From the NCBI GenBank assembly GCA_022821935.1, contig JAJECR010000130.1, positions 1 to 5,181 on the forward strand: a stretch of 5,181 nt of DNA, written 5' to 3'. Shown here one piece after another: positions 1 to 5,181 of the stretch; position 1 is the first letter of the stretch; every line of letters starts with the position of its first letter. The notes beneath the pieces were generated by a model, which saw only the letters and a list, made by a program, of their open reading frames with translations, did no database searches and had not been told where the DNA came from. Origin of the DNA: Candidatus Latescibacterota bacterium. GTDB lineage: Bacteria; JAAXHH01. The position numbers and the translations under genes are program-made.

Positions 1-1032
1 GTATAAGGCCTGGAATCTCAGGGCCACGTTCACCAGCGCAATCATGACCGGCACCTCGACGAGGGGGCCGATGACCGCCGCGAAGGCCACGCCGGATTCG
101 ATCCCGAAGACCGCCACGGCCACCGCGATGGCCAGTTCGAAGTTGTTGCTCGCGGCGGTGAAGGAGAGCGTGGCGTTCTGGGCATAGTCCGCGCCGATCC
201 TCCGCCCCATCCAGAGAGTGATGAGGAACATAAGCACGAAGTAGACCAGCAGGGGCAGGGCGATGCGGACCACGTCCAGGGGGATGGCCACGATCGTGTC
301 GCCCTTGAGGCTGAACATGACCACGATGGTGAACAGCAGCGCGGCCAGCGTAATGGGGCTGATACGGGGAATGAAGACCGATTCGTACCACAGGCGCCCC
401 TTGATCCGCAACAGGACCAGGCGGGTCGCCATGCCGCCGAAGAAGGGGATGCCCAGGTAGATGAGTACGCTTTCCGCGATCTGTGCGATCGTTACCGGTA
501 CGACGCTGCCTTCCAGTCCGAAATAGGGCGGAAGCACCGTGATGAAGACGTAGGCGTACACGCTGTAGAAGAATACCTGGAACAGGCTGTTGAAGGCCAC
601 GAGACCGGCGGCGTACTCCGTGTTTCCCTTCGCCAGTTCGTTCCACACGATAACCATGGCGATGCACCGGGCCAGGCCGATGAGGATCAGGCCTGTCATG
701 TATTCGGGGTGCCCCGCCAGGAAGAGCGCGGCGAGTCCGAACATCAGGATGGGGCCGACGACCCAGTTCAGGAAGAGGGACGCGCCGAGTATACGAACGT
801 TTCGAAATACGTCCCCCAGTTCCTCGTACTTCACCTTGGCAAGCGGGGGATACATCATCAGGATGAGCCCGATGGCGATGGGCAGATTGGTCGTGCCCAC
901 CTGCCCCAGCTGGATCAGGGCCGGAACGGCCGGCGCCCAGACGCCGAGGACGACGCCCAGGCCCATGGCCAGGAAGATCCACAGGGTCAGGTACCGGTCG
1001 CGCGCCGACAGCCGTTTCGTCGTTGAATCCAT
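1..1032 (-). CDS. acr3: Arsenite efflux permease Acr3 (ACR3/BART family), 3' end cut by the window edge
   Basis: This is an inner-membrane arsenite/H+ antiporter that expels As(III), the product of ArsC. Numbering from the upstream ATG at 1056, 352 codons are open to base 1 without a stop. The protein is highly hydrophobic, with about ten membrane segments. ACR3 hallmarks are visible: LARCIAMV at 128-135, with the conserved transport cysteine C131; NELAKGNTEYAAG at 139-151; and the FTAASNNFELAIAVA block at 299-313. ACR3 proteins are usually about 350 residues, and the last visible residues (ALVNVALRFQALY) resemble their usual end, so only a few are missing. I chose ATG 1032 because AGAGGA lies 4 bases upstream. 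ATG 1056 is in frame and would add 8 residues, but has no clear ribosome site. It is the third gene of the arsR-arsC-acr3 operon, 65 bases after the arsC stop. The family call is firm; the exact start is not. Confidence 0.95.
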   Translation of the reverse strand, partial: MDSTTKRLSARDRYLTLWIFLAMGLGVVLGVWAPAVPALIQLGQVGTTNLPIAIGLILMMYPPLAKVKYEELGDVFRNVRILGASLFLNWVVGPILMFGLAALFLAGHPEYMTGLILIGLARCIAMVIVWNELAKGNTEYAAGLVAFNSLFQVFFYSVYAYVFITVLPPYFGLEGSVVPVTIAQIAESVLIYLGIPFFGGMATRLVLLRIKGRLWYESVFIPRISPITLAALLFTIVVMFSLKGDTIVAIPLDVVRIALPLLVYFVLMFLITLWMGRRIGADYAQNATLSFTAASNNFELAIAVAVAVFGIESGVAFAAVIGPLVEVPVMIALVNVALRFQALY

Positions 1033-1036
1033 TGCT

Positions 1037-1042
1037 TCCTCT
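1037..1042 (-). promoter_or_regulatory. Ribosome binding site of acr3 (AGAGGA)
   Basis: AGAGGA on the minus strand lies 4 bases before ATG 1032. The alternative ATG at 1056 has no comparable purine-rich stretch upstream, so this site decides the start in favour of 1032. The spacing is slightly short but usable. Confidence 0.5.
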
Positions 1043-1097
1043 GCGGTGGTGTTCATCGTAGAATTACACCGGTCTCATGTGGTGTGCCACAAAGGCG

Positions 1098-1742
1098 TCA
1101 TGCGGCGCCGACCCCGGCGAACAGCCAGCTCAACTCCCGGCAGATTTCCCGGCATCTGTCGTCGTAAACATCAGTCTCCCGGCCTGTTCCATCGGAGGAT
1201 CCCGGATCCTCGTAGGGCAGGAGCACACGCTTGTCGGCGCCGGGAATCACGGGACAATCGCGGTCCGCGCTCGAACAGGTCATGACCGCGCAAAATCCGT
1301 CATCCGGGTTCGCGGGGTCCTGGAAAGTCTTGGAGAACGCGCGTATCGGCGGGAGTTCGTTCCCGGCGTGCACGACGTAGGCCAGGTTGTCCGCCTGGGC
1401 GTGCCTGTCGATCCAGAAACCCGCCCGCACAATCGCCGATACGGCCGGGGAGGCGAAAGCGCTGGCTTCCGTGCCGCCCGAGAAGGCGGATACCCGCGGC
1501 ACACCGAAAAAACGCGCCGCGGTCTGTGCCCAGATCTGGGCCATCTGGCTCCTGCGGGCGTTGTGCGTGCAGATAAAGGTGAGCCGGGCCGATTCGCCGT
1601 TTCCGACCCGTTCCGCGATGTAGGCCGAGATGGATTCCAGCATCTTCCTGCGGTCCGGGGGAATCAGGCTGGATTCGGCCAGGCGCGCCTTGAAATAGCG
1701 ATTGAGGGCCGGGTAGAAAGCGGTATCGTGGCTGGACTGCAT
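1098..1742 (-). CDS. arsC: Arsenate reductase ArsC, low-molecular-weight protein-tyrosine-phosphatase type, long form
   Basis: A cytoplasmic enzyme of 214 residues that should reduce As(V) to As(III) for export by Acr3. The P-loop at C58-THNAR-R64-S65 fits CX5RS, with C58 as nucleophile. C156 and C163, in the segment CSSADRDCP, have the same 7-residue spacing as redox cysteines C82 and C89 of plasmid pI258 ArsC. D179-P180 matches the general-acid DP loop. The thioredoxin-linked triple-cysteine mechanism is therefore plausible. It is longer than the 131-residue classical enzyme: about 50 helical residues precede the P-loop and about 26 more lie between P-loop and C156. The P-loop also differs from the classical CTGNSCRS, with R63 where pI258 has C15. 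ATG 1742 overlaps the arsR stop (TGATG), which suggests translational coupling. The frame stays open to 1838, but that would bury most of the arsR 3' end. A related phosphatase activity cannot be excluded, though the operon context favours ArsC. Confidence 0.88.
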   Translation of the reverse strand: MQSSHDTAFYPALNRYFKARLAESSLIPPDRRKMLESISAYIAERVGNGESARLTFICTHNARRSQMAQIWAQTAARFFGVPRVSAFSGGTEASAFASPAVSAIVRAGFWIDRHAQADNLAYVVHAGNELPPIRAFSKTFQDPANPDDGFCAVMTCSSADRDCPVIPGADKRVLLPYEDPGSSDGTGRETDVYDDRCREICRELSWLFAGVGAA

Positions 1743-2170
1743 CACCGCTCGTCCCCCGGAAGCAATGCCGGGCCATGCAAAACCGGATCTTCGCGATCTT
1801 CGGCCTGGAGTGCAGCTATGGAGGGCTGAGGCACGCATATCTTGCCCTGGCCGGCCAGTCCGCGCAATCGGTCGAGGTCCGCCAGGACCCGCTCGTGGAC
1901 CTGGCGGGCCGAGACCAGATAGACCGTCACGTATTTAAGGGCGATCGAGGAATCACTGGCCAAAGCGTAGTAGATCCAGACCCCATCGCGGCGGCCCGTG
2001 AGCAACCCGTACTGCTTCAGAACGGCCAGGTGCCGGGAGATTTTGCCCTGGGGCATGTCCAGGACCGCCATGATCTCGCACACGCACAGTTCCCGCTCGG
2101 TCAGCAGGAACAGGATGCGCAGGCGCGTGGCGTCCGAACAGGCCTTGAATACAGCAAGATCTTTGTCCAA
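1742..2170 (-). CDS. arsR: ArsR/SmtB-family arsenite-responsive repressor, TTG start
   Basis: A winged-helix repressor of 142 residues that should block the ars promoter until As(III) binds. The N-terminal SDATRLRILFLL segment (12-23) is typical of the family. ELCVCEI at 27-33 carries the metal-sensing pair C29 and C31, corresponding to C32 and C34 of E. coli ArsR; the third cysteine position (E. coli C37) is M34 here. The recognition helix lies around 41-54 (QGKISRHLAVLKQY), and GRRDGVWIYYAL at 59-70 is the wing. The last 40 residues form an Ala/Pro-rich tail with C112, longer than in the 117-residue E. coli protein. The start is TTG: an in-frame TAG at 2207-2209 closes the frame upstream, no ATG or GTG lies between, and AGGAG sits 8 bases before the TTG. 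The first internal ATG falls after the sensing cysteines. It is first in the operon and overlaps arsC by one base. Confidence 0.93.
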   Translation of the reverse strand: MDKDLAVFKACSDATRLRILFLLTERELCVCEIMAVLDMPQGKISRHLAVLKQYGLLTGRRDGVWIYYALASDSSIALKYVTVYLVSARQVHERVLADLDRLRGLAGQGKICVPQPSIAALQAEDREDPVLHGPALLPGDER

Positions 2171-2178
2171 ACCGGTTT

Positions 2179-2183
2179 CTCCT
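2179..2183 (-). promoter_or_regulatory. Ribosome binding site of arsR (AGGAG), supports the TTG start
   Basis: AGGAG on the minus strand lies 8 bases before TTG 2170. It is a strong Shine-Dalgarno match at good spacing, and it decides the non-ATG start of arsR. Confidence 0.75.
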
Positions 2184-2200
2184 GCTCTGATCGAAGTATT

Positions 2201-2230
2201 TATATCCTAATAAACGAATATAAGGATATA
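2201..2230. promoter_or_regulatory. Probable ArsR operator: 30-base dyad over the arsR -10 region
   Basis: The arms TATATCCT (2201-2208) and AGGATATA (2223-2230) are perfect inverted repeats around a centre between 2215 and 2216. In all, 12 of 15 base pairs are symmetric, with mismatches only at pairs 9, 13 and 14. The dyad covers the predicted -10 box and start point of the arsR promoter, where a dimeric ArsR/SmtB repressor is expected to bind. The AT-rich stretch stands out against GC-rich surroundings. Binding by this ArsR is inferred from position and symmetry. Confidence 0.75.
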
Positions 2231-2244
2231 GCTTGATTTGTCAA
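2217..2244 (-). promoter_or_regulatory. Sigma-70-type promoter of the arsR-arsC-acr3 operon
   Basis: On the minus strand a perfect -35 TTGACA (2244-2239) is followed by a 16-base spacer and a -10 TATATT (2222-2217, five of six consensus bases). Transcription should start near 2210, giving a leader of about 40 bases before the TTG of arsR. The -35 box also lies in a small dyad, CTTGA-N4-TCAAG (2232-2245). A second TTGACA at 2259-2254 has no matching -10. Confidence 0.75.
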
Positions 2245-2278
2245 GGGAAACGCTGTCAACGCAAACCGTCTGTATCGG

Positions 2279-2307
2279 TGGACACCGGGCGGAAAGTGGT
2301 GTATATT
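2279..2307 (+). promoter_or_regulatory. Sigma-70-type promoter of the sulfatase gene
   Basis: TGGACA (2279-2284) and TATATT (2302-2307) are separated by exactly 17 bases, and each box matches consensus at five of six positions. Transcription would begin near 2314, leaving a leader of about 47 bases before ATG 2361. It lies about 50 bases from the proposed ArsR operator, so control by ArsR is not obvious. Confidence 0.6.
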
Positions 2308-2360
2308 GGGATTGTCACGCCGTAGCCTGTCGAATGCAGAACCTGCCATCCGGGAGTAAC

Positions 2361-3845
2361 ATGCCGACCGGACCGCCGCCCCGTCCCCACGTCCTGCTCG
2401 TCTGCACCGATCACTGGCCGGGCACGCTCTTTGGCCACGCGGGACACCCCGTTATCCAGACGCCGACCCTGGACACGCTGGCCCGCAGCGGCGTACGTTT
2501 TCCCCGGGCCTACAGCGAATGCCCGGTTTGCATTCCGGCCCGCAGGACGCTCATGACCGGCACGACCACGGCCACCCACGGCGACAGGGTGTTCATGGTC
2601 GACAATCCCATGCCGCCGGTCCCCACCGTCGCGCAGACCTTCCGGGACAACGGATACCAGGCCTACGCGGTGGGCAAACTCCACGTTTACCCGCAACGGG
2701 ACCGGATCGGGTTCGATGACGTGATCTTGGCCGAAGAGGGCCGTCCGCATCTCGGCGCCGTGGACGATTACGAGGTGTTTCTCGGCGAGAACGGCCACGC
2801 TGGGGAGGGATTCACCCACGGCATGAGCAACAATGAATACGGCCAGCGTCCCTGGCACCTTTCCGAGGCTATGCACGTGACCAACTGGACCACGCGCCAG
2901 ATGGCCCGTATGATCCGCAGGCGCGACCCCACACGTCCGGGATTCTGGTACCTGTCGTACTGCCATCCCCATCCCCCGCTGACGCCGCTCCAGTGCTACC
3001 TGGACCTGTACCGCGACGAGGACCCCGGCGAGCCGTATCTCGGCGACTGGGCCCAGGACCCTGACAACCTGCCCTATGCGCTGAAGGCAGTCCGGGGACG
3101 GTTCGGCGGGTTGAGCGACAGGCAGATCGCCTGGGCGCGCCGCGCGTTCTACGCCCTGTGCACCCATATAGACCACCAGTTGCGTGTGGTGATCGGCACG
3201 TTGCGGGAGGAAGGCCTGGCCGACAACACGATCGTGCTCTTTACGGCCGATCACGGCGACATGCTGGGCGACCACGGCCTCTGGGCGAAAAGACTCTACT
3301 ACGAACAGTCGGCCAACGTGCCCATGATCCTCGTGGGCCGGGCCGGCGACAAAAGAGTCGGTCACAACCGCGTGGACGACCGGCTCGTGGGCTGGCAGGA
3401 CGTGATGCCCACGCTGCTGGACCTCGCGGGGATCGCCGTGCCGGATACGGTCGACGGTATCTCTATGGCGGGCGACGAGAGACGGGAATACCTGTACGGC
3501 GAATGCGGCGAAGACGCCCAGGCCACGCGCATGATGCACGACGGAAGGTACAAGCTGATCTACTACCCGACAGGCGACCGGTCTCAGCTGTTCGACCTGG
3601 AAGAAGACCCGGAAGAGCGCTGCGATATATCGGATTCGCCGGAACACGCAGGGATCATGTGCCGGTTGAAGGATCGGCTGGTGGAAGAGATGGCCGGCTT
3701 GGATCCGGCGTGGTTCCAAAATGGAGAACTGACCGGACTGGCCGAGCGAGAATATTCACTGCCGCCCAACCGGGGCCTGTCCGGCCAGCGGGGACTGCAC
3801 TGGCCGCCACCGCCCACGGATCCCGGCTCGTCCTATGTGCCCTGA
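2361..3845 (+). CDS. Sulfatase family hydrolase (formylglycine-dependent, alkaline phosphatase superfamily)
   Basis: A 494-residue hydrolase expected to cleave a sulfate ester or, as in phosphonate monoester hydrolases of this fold, a phospho-ester or phosphonate ester. The maturation motif CxPxR is C57-I-P-A-R61, so C57 should be oxidised to formylglycine by an FGE or anSME enzyme not present here. Other expected active-site residues are visible: D17 in the N-terminal CTDHW strand, K106 and H108 in VGKLH, the HPHPP segment at 202-206, D297-H298 in TADHGD, and K310. The N-terminus has no signal peptide, so it is probably cytoplasmic. The C-terminus is Gly/Pro-rich (RGLSGQRGLHWPPPP at 471-485). 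I chose ATG 2361 because GGGAG precedes it by 4 bases and VLLVCTDHW follows directly. An in-frame ATG at 2334 is possible, and the TTG at 2238 lies upstream of the promoter. The nuclease gene follows after 21 bases. The substrate cannot be deduced. Confidence 0.93.
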   Translation: MPTGPPPRPHVLLVCTDHWPGTLFGHAGHPVIQTPTLDTLARSGVRFPRAYSECPVCIPARRTLMTGTTTATHGDRVFMVDNPMPPVPTVAQTFRDNGYQAYAVGKLHVYPQRDRIGFDDVILAEEGRPHLGAVDDYEVFLGENGHAGEGFTHGMSNNEYGQRPWHLSEAMHVTNWTTRQMARMIRRRDPTRPGFWYLSYCHPHPPLTPLQCYLDLYRDEDPGEPYLGDWAQDPDNLPYALKAVRGRFGGLSDRQIAWARRAFYALCTHIDHQLRVVIGTLREEGLADNTIVLFTADHGDMLGDHGLWAKRLYYEQSANVPMILVGRAGDKRVGHNRVDDRLVGWQDVMPTLLDLAGIAVPDTVDGISMAGDERREYLYGECGEDAQATRMMHDGRYKLIYYPTGDRSQLFDLEEDPEERCDISDSPEHAGIMCRLKDRLVEEMAGLDPAWFQNGELTGLAEREYSLPPNRGLSGQRGLHWPPPPTDPGSSYVP

Positions 3846-3866
3846 ACAAACGCGGGAGAACTACCT

Positions 3867-4661
3867 ATGCACGCTACACGTATCCTGATCGCGTCGGTCT
3901 TCCTGTTGTGCTGGTCCCCGCCCGTTGCGGCATGGGGGCCGAACGGCCACCGCATCGTGGGCCAGATCGCCGAAAACAATCTGACGGACGCGGCCCGCAA
4001 GGGCATCGCGGAACTAGTGGGACGCGCTTCGCTGGCCCAGATCGGCACCTGGGCCGACGAGATCAAGTCCGATCCTTCGTGGCGCCACGCCTCGCCCTGG
4101 CACTACGTCAATGCGCCGCCGGGACAGGACATTGAAAAGGCGAGCAAAAGTCCGCGAGGCGATGTGATCGAGGCCATTCTGCGGTTTGAGCGGGTATTGA
4201 GGGACCAGGAGGCGGGTCGGAAGGAGAGAATCGACGCCCTCAGGTTCCTGGTGCACTTTGTGGCCGACGTACATCAGCCGCTTCACGTGGGTTACGCCAG
4301 CGACCGTGGCGGCAACGATATCCGGGTCCGCTGGTTTGGCGAGAACACCAACCTTCACGCCGTATGGGACGAGCACCTCGTGGAGTACCAGCGGTTGAGC
4401 TTCACGGAATGGGTGCGTTTCTTCGGGCACGCGGAACCCGGCGAGATTGACGCATGGCGCCGGTCCACCGTGTGGGACTGGGCCAGGGAGTCGCGCAGCA
4501 TGCTGCCGGCCGTGTACGATTACGGCGGATCCCGTTCCGACAGGACGCCCTACCTGGGATACGACTACATCTTCAAACACCACGACGGCGTCAAGAAGCG
4601 GCTGCTGCAGGCCGGTATCCGGCTGAGCGGCCTGCTGAACGATATTTTCGCCGCCCCGTAA
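3867..4661 (+). CDS. Secreted zinc-dependent S1/P1-type nuclease
   Basis: A 264-residue exported phosphodiesterase of the S1/P1 family, which degrades single-stranded DNA and RNA and often removes 3'-phosphates from nucleotides. A signal peptide spans 1-22, with cleavage after PVAA. This exposes W23, whose amino group is a zinc ligand in the family. All nine ligands of nuclease P1 can be placed with correct spacing: W23, H28 (WGPNGH), D64 (WADEI), H79 (WHYVN), H130, D134 and H140 (HFVADVHQPLH), and H164 and D168 (NLHAVWDEH). The DRGGND block at 146-151 is also typical. Length is close to bacterial relatives. GGGAG lies 8 bases before the ATG. It follows the sulfatase gene by 21 bases, so the two are probably co-transcribed. 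It likely acts in the periplasm or outside the cell, perhaps in phosphate or nucleoside scavenging; that role is inferred. Confidence 0.95.
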   Translation: MHATRILIASVFLLCWSPPVAAWGPNGHRIVGQIAENNLTDAARKGIAELVGRASLAQIGTWADEIKSDPSWRHASPWHYVNAPPGQDIEKASKSPRGDVIEAILRFERVLRDQEAGRKERIDALRFLVHFVADVHQPLHVGYASDRGGNDIRVRWFGENTNLHAVWDEHLVEYQRLSFTEWVRFFGHAEPGEIDAWRRSTVWDWARESRSMLPAVYDYGGSRSDRTPYLGYDYIFKHHDGVKKRLLQAGIRLSGLLNDIFAAP

Positions 4662-4674
4662 CCGGTCAACCTCG

Positions 4675-5181
4675 TCATCCCCCCGCGAGCATGACCACGC
4701 CCGCAACCAGCACGAGCCCCGTGATGGTAATCTGCAGGTAGCGTTCCGGGATCCTGCGGGACATCCGCACGCCCACGGGCACGCCCACCAGCGAACCAGC
4801 CGCCATGGTTACGGCGATGGCGAGATCAAGCTGACTGCTGCCGGCATAGATAATCGAACTTGTGAGGGTCAGCGTCAAGGCGATGAAAATCGACGAGCCC
4901 ACCGTGTCCACCGCGGTGAGGCGGAAAATGATGATCATCAGTGGAACGATCAGTATGCCGCTGCCCACCGAGGTGGCGGCGATCAGCCCGCCGATGACGG
5001 CGCCCAGCACCGCCACGAGCATCACCTTCGCGCCCGTGACCCGGGCGGAGATACGCTGGCCCGCCTCGCCCGCCTGGATCGCCGGAGCGTGGGAACCGGG
5101 CCGCATGAACATGTGCCACAGGATCAGCAGGCCCGACAGAATGACGACCGCCGCGATGAACCGGCGGAGGTTCGCCTGAAG
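4675..5181 (-). CDS. TauE/SafE-family membrane permease, C-terminal part (5' end beyond the window)
   Basis: The frame is open from the right edge to a TGA at 4675-4677, giving 168 residues without the true start. It shows the C-terminal repeat of the TauE/SafE (sulfite exporter-like) family. A membrane helix at about 8-23 and a polar loop at 24-52 precede helices around 53-69 and 76-86. The family signature GGLIAATSVGSG lies at 64-75 and VGSSIFIALTLTLTSSIIYAG at 94-114. A further helix pair ends in VLVAGVVMLAGG. Members have about 250-300 residues, so roughly 100 are missing. The ATG at 5112 is not a credible start because the coding pattern and a membrane helix continue upstream. The family moves sulfite, sulfoacetate or other organic anions and is poorly resolved by sequence, so the substrate is unknown. 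It is convergent with the nuclease gene, 13 bases apart, with no clear terminator between. Confidence 0.88.
   Translation of the reverse strand, partial: LQANLRRFIAAVVILSGLLILWHMFMRPGSHAPAIQAGEAGQRISARVTGAKVMLVAVLGAVIGGLIAATSVGSGILIVPLMIIIFRLTAVDTVGSSIFIALTLTLTSSIIYAGSSQLDLAIAVTMAAGSLVGVPVGVRMSRRIPERYLQITITGLVLVAGVVMLAGG

Noticed and set aside
590..1285. 231-residue plus-strand open frame over acr3 and arsC
   Set aside because: Arg/Ser/Pro-rich sequence without family features, spanning two well-supported genes on the opposite strand.
1743..1838. N-terminal extension of arsC to an upstream ATG
   Set aside because: It would overlap the arsR coding region by almost 100 bases, and the added residues are Arg/Ser-rich shadow sequence. 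The TGATG overlap gives a better start.
2238..2360. Extended sulfatase start at TTG 2238 or ATG 2334
   Set aside because: TTG 2238 lies before the predicted promoter, and the added residues do not resemble a sulfatase N-terminus or a signal peptide. ATG 2334 lacks a good ribosome site compared with 2361.
2256..3719. 487-residue open frame on the minus strand opposite the sulfatase gene
   Set aside because: It is low-complexity Arg/Val/His-rich translation with no recognisable domain, mirroring a GC-rich gene with clear catalytic motifs on the other strand. It is a codon-bias shadow.
3897..3911. Possible lipoprotein signal (LLC) in the nuclease leader
   Set aside because: The residue before C15 is Leu rather than Gly/Ala/Ser, and cleavage there would lose the W23 amino-terminal zinc ligand. 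A signal peptidase I site at PVAA fits better.
3158..4135. 325-residue plus-strand open frame bridging the sulfatase and nuclease genes
   Set aside because: It is an out-of-frame Arg/Gly/Pro-rich shadow overlapping two genes with intact motifs in their own frames.
4611..4623. GCCGG-TAT-CCGGC hairpin near the end of the nuclease gene
   Set aside because: It is inside the coding region and has no following T-run, so it is not a convincing terminator.
4675..5112. Complete 145-residue protein starting at ATG 5112
   Set aside because: The frame continues upstream through a membrane helix to the window edge, and the family needs about 250-300 residues, so this is a partial gene.

Overview
The window is GC-rich, densely coding bacterial DNA with six protein genes. 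Every intergenic gap is under 200 bases, and the gene starts I favour mostly carry Shine-Dalgarno sites of the AGGAG/GGGAG type. The genes suggest a Gram-negative-type bacterium: a secreted S1/P1 nuclease, a formylglycine sulfatase and a long-form ArsC. I cannot name a taxon from this sequence. Sulfatase-rich phyla such as Planctomycetota or related environmental lineages would fit, but that is a guess.

Left part (1-2260, minus strand): an arsenic-resistance operon in the order arsR - arsC - acr3. ArsR is the As(III)-responsive repressor. ArsC is a low-molecular-weight-phosphatase-type arsenate reductase. Acr3 is the arsenite efflux permease, and its last few residues lie beyond the left edge. 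arsR and arsC overlap by one base (TGATG). A near-consensus promoter (TTGACA, 16-base spacer, TATATT) precedes arsR, and a 30-base dyad sits over its -10 box as the probable ArsR operator. Together these give a self-regulated route: arsenate is reduced in the cytoplasm, arsenite is pumped out, and ArsR releases the promoter when arsenite binds its cysteines.

Middle and right (2279-4661, plus strand): a divergent pair with its own sigma-70-like promoter. The first gene is a cytoplasmic sulfatase-superfamily hydrolase with the CxPxR formylglycine motif. Twenty-one bases later comes a secreted zinc-dependent S1/P1-type nuclease that retains all nine expected zinc ligands. They are probably co-transcribed, but a shared pathway is not evident.

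Right edge (4675-5181, minus strand): the C-terminal half of a TauE/SafE-family membrane permease, convergent with the nuclease gene and separated from it by 13 bases.

I found no RNA genes, CRISPR arrays, insertion sequences, attachment sites or convincing terminators. The window reads as ordinary metabolic and resistance DNA. The most informative parts are the ars control region and the variant ArsC active-site loop, and I see no clearly undescribed system.
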